Origin: Glandiceps talaboti
Taxonomy: Eukaryota; Hemichordata; Enteropneusta; Spengelidae
DNA: 64,000 nucleotides
Reading direction: 5' to 3'
NCBI RefSeq assembly: GCF_964340395.1
Contig: NC_135561.1
Span: 17,169,240 to 17,233,239, forward strand
The translations under genes and the position numbers were made by a program. This document shows, in pieces, positions 50,801-62,400 of the stretch; the stretch's first letter is position 1, and every line of letters begins with the position of its first letter. The notes under the pieces were generated by a model. The model was not told the origin of the DNA. It did no database searches and saw nothing but the letters and a program-made list of their open reading frames with translations.

Positions 50801-53800
50801 TAAGAATAGAAAGAAATTGTTATGTCAGATATTCAAACCTGGGTATTCCAATTGTTCATGAATGAAGATATCGGAAATTGGTTCAAAATGTCAAACATGA
50901 TTGCGTATTCGTATTTGGGAAAAGTAAAGAATTATAAATAAGTGAACAATGTCTCACCTTTGCAATGCATTTTGGGTTAAGAATCATAAAAGGAGAATTT
51001 TCACAACACTGTGAAGGATACAGTATTTCTGACTTCTGGGCATCCATGATCTTCAGAACCTCCCCCGTCACATCAATGGTATCTACCTTGACGCTCGATA
51101 GGAAGTCTTTTATAGTCTAGAAATCAAAGACAATAATGAATAATTAGTAGGCTATATTACAGCATGTTTCATGTTAGTGTTCACTCCCTTTGATACATTC
51201 ATACATGAAACCAATAAGAAACTCTATTTGTTAGACTTCAAGATAGCAAGATCACCATTTGTTGCTACATTTTTCCCTAAATGAAATAAACCATTTAAAC
51301 GTACTGTAAATAGATACAAGACACATAGGCACCAGTATTTTGATGCCTGTATGTAATTGGCATATTAGTTTATGTTATGTAGACAAAATGTCACAAGAAA
51401 CTGTATTCATTCAATCTTGCTATCTTAAAGTGTAGCATTATGATGTTTCTTATTGCTTTCTGTGTGGCTGTGGTTGTATGTGGTTGTATGGTTTAATTAA
51501 CACTTTAGTTTCTAGCATACTCTCATTAGGTATTCAAGAATACTCTCATTAGGTATTCATGCCAAAACAAGTTTCCTACTACAAAACCAAATCTTCTTGG
51601 GAGACATTAAAGTTTCCAAATATATGCTAATTAGCAAAATTAATATGCACACATTTCAATTAAACAATAAACCTTAGAAGGATACAGTCAATACTGTGTC
51701 CAAATGAATGTGCTTCTATAAAATTCACTTGTACGTGTACAATTATGTAAAATCCAATAGTTTACAGCAGTCACATGAAACTTGAAACTCATTAATGTAT
51801 TACCACAAATATGCTAATATGGCTAATTGATATGCATGGATTTTCAAGCAAACAGTATTTAATAATATTATTGAACAGACATAGCAAAAATCTATAGCAA
51901 CTTTCATTCACTTGAAGCTAACATATTTTGAATGACACATTGCCTTGATTTACATTACATGCAGACACTTACTAGCGTTTAAATGTGACTGAAACAGCTG
52001 ACGCAGATTTTAAATCCAGTAATTCATGTTTGATATTTACCATCAGTATGAAGCTCATTTTCTGGCCGATGCTTTGTTAAAAACACTCAAATTTATATTG
52101 CTATTATGTGTGAGGTGAGACAATTATGTCACAGTTACGATCAGCATTCAACAACTGTGACCGAAAGGTTAAAACATTTAGTTTCTACCTACCTGATATT
52201 GGATAACATCTTCTGATTTATTCTCCATCATGTTTACGTAGAAGGCTTTGGAGTTTCCAACATCTGAACTATACAAATTAGATAAATCTAAAATTCTTTC
52301 TGGGTCTTGCTGTCTAGGTACTTTGTAGAAAGTGACTACCTGTGCTATTACAACAAAGAATAGTGGCAGAACCAGCTGAGTGGCTATAGGAAGTCTGTTT
52401 CTGAGTAAACTACCACTTAGTAATCGCTTCATAAACATGGCTTTGAACTGTTGCCATAGTAACCATACACCAGTCAGGTGATCTGAAAGAAAAAACAATC
52501 AAATGATCTGTTAAACTTGCTCAAGTCTGTAGGCTTTTTTCATTCTTTAATATTGAATATGATATTTTTTTAACACGTGTTCTGTGAAATAAAGACCTGA
52601 GTGCGGGACTGCAAAACAGTTGAGTAAATGTGTATGCACGTGTGTAGCCCTTTGGAGATTACTAGTAACTGGGACAAATTTAAACAAAAAAGTTGAGGAC
52701 ACTTCTCTGTATGTATACAAAACTAAAAATGAATAACAACTACCAAGGGACTGGTGCCAGTGTAATAATTTTTATAATGTTACCCATGGAGAAACTCTTT
52801 GCTAGTCTAAGAATGGTTGTCACTGTCAATTGATTTCCATGCGAGTTTTCATTGCTCATGTAGAAGCAATTTATTATTACAGCAGAAAATGCAAGCATTT
52901 TTCTTTAAATTTGCAGCACAAATGGATGATCAGCTATGGTTTCCTTATTCGTAAATTAACACTTTCAGAGGTACATGTAAATGTAACAGTGTTAGAGGGG
53001 TTATTATATAATTCATAATTTATAATCATTGTCTTTCATGTCTACTCTCTGTTACCATAGTAACCCATACCTTGATTTTCTTTATCCTGTACATTTATAT
53101 CTATAGAGAGGTTATCAGTGTTTACTCCTCTTGCCGTGGCAACAGTCTCTTTCAGCGTTACATCAGTGACATCATCATCTCTCTGGTGTTCACCATCGAC
53201 ATAAGCAGCATTATCTTGACTGTCATCTCTCTGCAATTCTCTATTTTGTACAATTTCTTCTGCCATCTCTCCTACTTTCATGAAGACTTCTTCCATGGTT
53301 GTAACAGAAACACCATAGCTGTTTATTCCAAAATCAGCCATTTTACCTGAAATATCAAATTGAATGTATTTAAGAGTGTTTTGAAATTTGAAATAAGTTT
53401 TATTTATAGGCCCACTTCAGATTAGATCAAATAAAAAAAATTGTATGATTCCGACTATGCTCAATTTTAGAATAGGTGGGGTAGGTAGATTTTTCTATTT
53501 TATTAAATGTTTTTTTCCTGTATTCAAGTGACTAGTTCAGTTTTTTCCCCCCAATGGTCTCTGTGTTATTTATTTCTTCCTATCAGATGTACAGCCATTA
53601 CAGATTGGAAGAACAGTTTTATGATTATCTTTTTAAGTTGATGTCTGTTTCCGTATCCACTATCTCTAGTGAGTCTTCCCAATTTTTGTAATTTTATTAT
53701 TTTTTATTTAGAAAAAATAAAAAATAAAGATTAGGGTCGACAGTGAAAAACTAGGTGATGTTGGGTAGCTGGAAACAAATAATTATTTTTTAGGCCCTAG

Positions 53801-56800
53801 GGCTAATATATATACAGTTGTCTGGTCGGTATAATGCAGAGCTGTAGTTTTGCCTGAAGGAAAGAGTGACTCCATGTAATTGTTATCAAGTAAAATAACA
53901 CTAAATGCAATCATTAGCTGGCATTGAAACATAGCTAGCCCTATAAACATTACAATTACATTCTTAGACCAGCAATAAAAAATATCAGAACTTCGTCTGG
54001 GTATCAAATGAACAATGTCTTCTAAATCTCTTTGCATCATTGTAAGTATCTGCAGTCCTCACAAAAATCACAAAAATCGTGGAAAGTAATCATGGCAATT
54101 GTGAATGTTTTGGCTCATAGTCCCAAAAGAGAGTCATATTAAAGACACAGGAGAACCAGTGATGTAAACACGCATTGTTGTGACATAGACATGCGTTGTC
54201 ATGACATAGAACGACCAGATATATTCCTTATTTTTTGTTCAACCTGGCTTGTGCATGGTATCAAATAATTTATATTTAGAATTGTAAAAACTAGTTCACA
54301 TTTAACATCAAGTATTGTAACTTAAGACGTACTTTCCAATTCCTCAAACATGTCTTTGAATTGTCCTGTAGATTCTTTAGGCAGTGTATATGACAACTCA
54401 GAACCAACATTACTGGTACACTTGGCATCGGGTACATAGCTTGTTATGAATTTATCCACCATTTCTGTATCTGAAGTTGAAGTCTTCACTAGAGTCATGT
54501 GATATCCAACTCCATATCTGAAATACATTTAATAGTTGCATCAGTGCACACTTATAGTATTGGTATTTGCATGCACTACAGTGCAATACTGATATAGCTG
54601 CCTGCAGTGTAAGCGATACATGTCACAGTCACACAAATATTTGTACAAAATTTGCTTTTATGGATAAACATACTCATAAATATATAATAAAACAGAATCC
54701 AATGATACGCAAGTGCAAGTGTGGGTACTCAAGGTATGGACACCCATGATTGTGGTCTTTTCTACTGCACTTTGAGTCACTTCAGTTACAAGCCTTAGTG
54801 CACCTCAAAAACCACAGCTAGAAGTTGTGCAATTTAGCCCCAAACTATATCACACTCTAGGTATTCATGTTATGAAATTCTATCTTTATATACTTAGTAT
54901 ATGTGTATATAATCATCATGTCATGGTATATCATCCGTAGTGATATACTTCATAACTATTGTTATTTCATTTTAATAGTTTGATACACATTTTTTTATGA
55001 TACACAAAAGTCAGTTATAATAAACTATTAACTGAAGCAAACTCATTATTTATATGTTCGATGAGCAGAACATGCACCTGTTCTAGGTGCATGTTCAGAA
55101 TACCCCTTCTGATTTAGACATGATATAAGACGATTACACATTAATATTTCTCCAGGGTTTTCTCCATCCTGAGAGTCCCACAATCAGCTTTCTTCTTAAT
55201 TGTATTTAATAAATGATAATCTGCTAGCACTTTTAACTCACTTGTTCTTCAAAAACAATGAACTTCCACTACATATCAGCTCTCCGTTTGCCATGATAGC
55301 GATCCGATCACCAAGTAAGTCAGCCTCATCCCTAGATTCCGATAATTAAAATTGAAAGTTATAGTCAGTCAATGGATTACAGGCACAAATCAAAATTCAA
55401 CAAAAGTCATGTCACATGTGTTGTCAAAAGTATCACATGTACAGCATAGAATAATAATTTTTAATAGATAACAATTGTTCCCCTGATATTACTTCGAAAA
55501 CAAGATTCGGCAACATAAAAAAAATGTGTGTTTCGAATAACCAGACCAATCCAACCCTAAACATTTTTTAAACATTAAAACAAAAAGATAAGAAATTCTG
55601 TCTTCTTGAACTTCATGCATGTATGGGCCCCCCCCCCCCCCTCCCCCCAGTGATATCTGTACATATTTTTCTTCAAAGTATCACAGAAGGAGTATTCTGA
55701 TCAACATTTCGTTTCTTTTTTGGTCAAAGAAATATTTTTCAAAAATAAATAAAAACTGAAAAGGTAACGATAAAATAAAATAAAATAAAATCCTAACCTT
55801 AACCTACCCTATTTTCTGAAGCTATTTTACAGGAAACACAGTTATTTTTTCCAACTTGGTAAACATATTATTTCAGTTTGCGGAGCTGCCTTTGGGATGC
55901 ACTGATCGACAGCTTAATTTGCATTGGAATGATCAGAATTTACAAATGGTGTATACACACAGTCTAAAGTATATACTTACATGAAATGTGTTGTCAGTAA
56001 AATAGTTCTTCCTTCTTTGTGTTTCAGCAATAAATCCCATGTAGCTCTCCTGGCATAGGGATCCATTCCTGATGTAGGTTCATCCAGAATAACTATCTTA
56101 GAACCACCAATCAGGGCAATTCCACAACTGTAAATTATCAAGTGTGTATTAAAAATATTATAATATAAATATAAAATATCAGTTTACTACATTGTAAGTA
56201 ATCAGAATATTATATTTATCTACTACTGACAAATTTTGAATATTCATGACAAAACATAACAAAGTCCCGGATACCGAATGAAAGTTACGTAATTGCCTCA
56301 CACAATGCTATTTCATGGGAACTTACAATAGTTTATCGAAATTGCATTTCTTTATGCTTAGGAGACATAGAAAAGCAATTTCCATAATTCTTGCATTATG
56401 CAACCTCTCTGAAATAGAGTTGATAAAAATTGGTAAATCTGATGAGGCAGCTGCTGTATGACATGTCAACTGGGGCGATGCATTCTGGTTAACAAGCAAA
56501 GTGAGTTGTCCTTAATCTCTTTAAGCCTCACCCACAAAATATAGAGGCTATTGTTTAAAGTGGCCATATGGATGAGGATTTGGTATTTATTTTGTATTTT
56601 TAATTTATAAAACAATTTTATCATGGCTTCCTACTTGAAAAATCAATGTGAAACAACGTATGCCAACTCCTTGTTTGTAACCCAATACATTGTAAGAAGC
56701 TAAAAAAAAATGTGTAAAAAAGATTGTTATTGTCCGTTTTGCACATCCAAAGTAAATATGCAATCCTCATTCATATGGCCACTGTACAGAGATTAGGAGC

Positions 56801-59442
56801 TTCTTGCTTTTCATTTGTTTTAAGAAGATAAATTCAGTTTTGCAATTTTCCCTTTTAACACCGTAAAGTGACAGAGGGGTTATATATATTTCATAATGTG
56901 TATTCATATCTGTTGTCACTGATTCTATTCTAACAACTCCACTTTCTCAAGATAAGAAATATTCAATTATTACACGGTACAAGTTTGCCAGTTCCCCAGT
57001 TCGCCAGTTTCATACATCATAATGTACAACCGTTACTAATATTTTCAATTCAATAATCTTAATTTCATCGTATTACTGAGAAAAAAAAATAAGCCAACGA
57101 AAACGTTCATACCTTAGTTTTCTTTTCATACCACCTGACAGCTTACTAGACTGCTGATTGGTTTTGTCAGTCAAATTCAAATCATTGATCATAACATTTA
57201 CTTCTTTCTTACCAGCTGATCCACTCACGCCCTGGGAAGATGAAAAATCTACATGAAACATCAACTCTTGAATTCTCTAAATCCACCTGAAACTTTGATG
57301 AGGTTGGTCAGTAGGGGTAACCTTACCATCCTTGCACCTACCATCCATGTCAGACATCAATGGAAATAACTTCATGGTTGCTGGGTGCAATTCTATAACA
57401 TGCTCATGATTTGCAATTAAGTACCCTTTAACTGTTTCTCAATTAACAAATAGTATACTTTCGGAGAAATTAAGTTTTGATGTTCTTGACTGTCAGCCAA
57501 TCAAATACATCATACTTCTTTGTAATAAAAGAGAAATAAAAGCCAGGTATTTTTGACTGTGAATCTATCAACTGCTCAGCAATTTGCATGAGATCCAAGT
57601 GTTCCTTGACAGACAATTTATCAAATAGTATTATATTGCCAGGTGTAACTTGACCAACACACTTATCAACTATAATGTAAGTAGTTTTCCTTCAAAGATA
57701 AAGAGCAAAGTGCAGGACTGGTGTTCTTTTACTCTCAGCCAAAATAAATGACAGTATATATCTTTATAGAAATTAAGAAGTCATGTGTTTTTTTACTGTC
57801 AGCCAATTCACTATTTAATAGCATATTATTATCTTTATAGAAATAAAGATGGTGAAGTTTTTTTTCAATCAAGTAATGACGGTACATTATGTAAGAAGTC
57901 CTGGTACCCATTCCCCTCAGTCAATTACATTATAGCAGTGTTCTTTGATGGTCAGCCAATTAAATGGTAGCATACCTTTATAGAAATGAAGAAGTCCAGT
58001 TGTTTTTAGACTGTCAGCCAATTAATGACAATAATACCTTTTGACAAAAAATAAGTCCAGGTGTTTGTTAACGCTCAGCTAATGAAATGATAGCATACCT
58101 TTAGAGCAATAAAGAAGTCCAGGTGTTCTTTGACTGTCAGCCTATCAAACAGTACATTATGTTGTGGACAGAGACCGAGACTTTGTCTGACTTTATCTAT
58201 ATCTGTTAGTATGCTGTATCCGTTGATTGTAGCACTTCCTGAAGTTGGTGGAAACAAACCAGTCAGTATGGACATGGTGGTAGTTTTCCCAGCTCCGTTG
58301 TGTCCTAACAATGATGTGATCTGGCCTTCATACATGTTAAGTGACAGGTTATCAACAGCAAGCTTTGAACCAGTTGTCAAACTCTATAAAAATGTATGAA
58401 GTTCAAAAAATATATAAATAACAGAAGGTAAAATATGTGGCTAGTCTACAATGTGTGTGTGTGAATATACTGGTAATGTAACTGCGGTAAACAACATAGC
58501 TTAACTACCCACTTTGAAAAAAAGGATTGAATATTAGGGGTGAAAAAACAGTTGAGTGACAAAGCTATAGGTAAAGATGGCCCAGAGCAACAGAACAATC
58601 CTATATAATCCTCATGGCTCTACTGATAAGATAACACTAATGTGAGAACCTGGGATTGAAACCCTGACCTTTATAGTTAAAGTACTTGAGTGGTATGACA
58701 CTGATTTTCAACTACATGTATATCAATATGTAAATACATATAAATGTAAATGAAGAAATTCTGATACACAGCACATTTATTCTAATTCATTGTTGCCATA
58801 TATTGTTATATTAATTCTTTGTGTGTTTTATCACTAAAACATTTGCAGATGATTGCTCTATTAATCCACAATATACTGCCATCCTTGTAATCTTTCAGAT
58901 CCTCTTGCGCCATGACCCCTCCCCTCATCCCACACCAACCCAATATGAATTTCCCATCAACAAATTCATCTAAGTCATTAAGAAATACCATATGTTGCTG
59001 GTTGACTTTTTTTGTCAACTTTTTGTGAAATTGAAATGCTCGGTATTAGCTTAATTAAACATGAGTTTATATTAAGTTTCAATAAAATTTCATTTGCTGG
59101 ATGATTACAGGCTATATATAAATCAATGTATCTAATATGTTCCCATACCTTGTACACCTTTCTTAGATTATGAATACTTATACCAATATTCAAATCTGTT
59201 GGTTCAGTTTCATGGTTCTTTGAATTATTAACATCTTCTTGTAGCTGTATTAAATAGAGGTGTTCAAATGTGTTATTTAAGGTATGCATCATTATGAGTG
59301 CATTGAGTATATTAAAGAATGCAACATATAACTGAAGGCTGCGGTACATACATGAACACATACATACATACATACATACATACATACATACATACATACA
59401 AATATGCAATACAGTGACATGTACATACATACATACATACAT

Positions 59443-59482
<40 letters not shown>

Positions 59483-62400
59483 TTTACAAAGAAATGCGTA
59501 TTAGATTGTTTGACTGACTTGCCGACATAACTTACAAACTTTGAAGACAGGTTGAAATATATACATGTACATAATTTATATAATGTTTGCACCAATTAGA
59601 AAACCTTTTAGAAAGGATTATAAACACCTGACCATATATATCAAGTCAGGTGTACTAACATTAATATTATTTCTTTATTTATTGATACTATTCATTAATG
59701 TATTCCAAGAAATACAAGTTATATTTAATTTATTTAAATATATTTCAGCTGGTCTCATCATATATGACACATGGACACAATCTAAAGCTCTTCAAACCAC
59801 CTGTGGGACCTAAGACTGAGAAATTCATCACGTTTAGAATTGTTAAATACATGATGGAATGGGTTACTTGCAAGTGTTATCAATGCTAAAACAGGAAATG
59901 CCTCTAAAAATAAATATGACTTCCTAAACATGTGAACTAAAGGGATGTTAAATATTAATAATAATGGATATCTGAACTGAATTAATCTGAACAGAATTAC
60001 AGGATGCAACTTACAAGAAAAAGAGGATTAGAGGTATTGTATCACATCTAATACACATCTTATTTTTAATTTTGACAATTTCAACTGCTTTATATAAGTT
60101 ATGTCTAAAATGGTCTGACAGCTTTCATGAATAAACTAAAATTGAAGAATTTATGCAAAATTATAAAAACATATACTTTACCACCATGAGAAATACAAAA
60201 CCAAATTGAATCCTTTTTCATCAAAAGTCATTCTTAACAGACGGCTATGATGAGATGTAAAATAAAGTGTGGATATATTGAAGCTCATAGTACAGTAAAC
60301 TAATTATTAAAGAGTGTTGATCGACAGATAACTAGGCAATTATATAATACATATATGAAATATTACTCTTTGAAATACCTTATATTCCATAGTAATGTCA
60401 CGTTTCTTTGTTTCTGATGGACCACACCAATAGGATGGCAGGCATGAGAAGTAGAAGGGTTTAGGAACTCCATACTTCCCTGGAAAGATTGCCTCCACTT
60501 GCCTACAAAATTAATATAAATTGATATCTTAGCAGACAAACATCCAATTTTTCAATATCGTCACTCTTTTAAAATTGCTTATATGTACAACTTTTTCAAT
60601 ATTACAACTTACATGCTAAAGCCCACCCTGAAAACAAGCACACGACAAACACCTAGCCATGTCAAAATATTTTTTTACTTGTTTGCCCGTCCTTAATATT
60701 TTGTGGAACAGTGACCTTTCTAGCAAAAACAAGCAAGTGTCTAGACTGGTGACATCATCTACAGTCATGGCAGCAGCAATGGCACTTGTTCATGGACAAA
60801 GCATTACTTTCGTTCATGATGGAAGTTATTCAAGTAGGGACCCTGAGAACATGTCAATTGTTTAGAGAAGCTGGGAAAGGGTTTGTCACCAGGAATCCAA
60901 TAAAAAGAAGATAGAGAGGAGGAAAAAGAGAGGCAGAGAAATATGAAGAAGATGATTTTATATTTTTTTACTTTTCTTTTTAAAATCGACCAACCGACCC
61001 ATAGTTGCTATGAAAATGTAATGAGAAACAGAAAAATAATAGCGTCATCCTAAGCTTCACTTTTGTTCCCTTTATTTTAACACATCTCTGTCTGTAGTGG
61101 GCCGGCCCCACACATACATCAATCACCTGTTACATCTTCAATCTTTACACCTTGACTGTTTTCTTAAGTGATAGCCCCCACACATACATCTTGCAATCAC
61201 TTGTGCATTGTTAAGAAACCTTTGATCCATTACACCTTGACCCTTTTCTTTATAGTGACATTTACAGAATAGATAGACCCATACAATACTGCCATTAAAA
61301 TATTGTGCTGAAGCCTATTAAGTGATGATAAATATCATGTTAGACTTCTCATTAATTTAGAGCAACAGGAGTTATCATTAATTACTCTGGTCTCTGCAGC
61401 GACAGTTAATGCTACAAATGTCTCTCTTGAGAAAGATGAAAAAACTGCACTGATGCATATCTGATTGTAAGGGATGATCACACAGTGTCGCACAAGCTCA
61501 ATAAGTGAACTTCATTCATATAGGACAAAACTCCCTACCCCCTCCCCTAAACAAACATTCACAGGTAAAACATCAACACATTTATGTATAAACCATTATG
61601 AAAATAGTAGAGGTCACACCACAACAATTGATGCAAATTAAAAACATGACACACATTAAAGTACTACCAGAAAGCCAGCACTGTACATTTGTATATCACA
61701 TTAGAAGTAAATTTTAATCAACTTATCAACATCTCAGGAGTAAATGCAGAACGTGTTATCATTGAAGGCATGAAAGTGGTTAGAAGTGTCAAAATGGAGT
61801 TCCACAATCGCATTGACACCAGACCCCAGCTTCTCCCCATAACAAATAAAGTTCATTTATTGAGCTTGAATACGTGACATTGTGAGATCGTTCCTTAATA
61901 GAGGTTTCAATTATGTAGAAATTAAACTGATGACACTTTAACTAACTTGTAACACCAAGGAATTATGTTGTGTGGCAGTGGTTTAGTTCATAACATCTAA
62001 AGTGATAAGGTTGATACTATGAGGTCAACAACTGTTTCCATGTCGTTGATAATCATTTGTCAGCAAATATAGGGTTCTTGGCTTCAAGATTACCTTTCGT
62101 TAAAACATCAATTCAGCAACTAGTAGTAAGGTCACACAATATGAATAAATTGATCATATTTTAAGGTCACCATGGTAATTTGTACAATTGGATCAGGATC
62201 ACTTAATTTCATGTAACTGCTATTAAAATCTCTAATTATCTTTCTGCAATTGGAATTAATTCTAGGGTTCTGAGCCTCAAGATGACACCAAAAGATTATC
62301 CCTTCAGACATCCATTAATAAACCTATCGATTCAATTCTAATCTGTCAATGACAAAATCACACTTTGCAGGTGTTATGGTTGCCATAGGGACTTAATACA

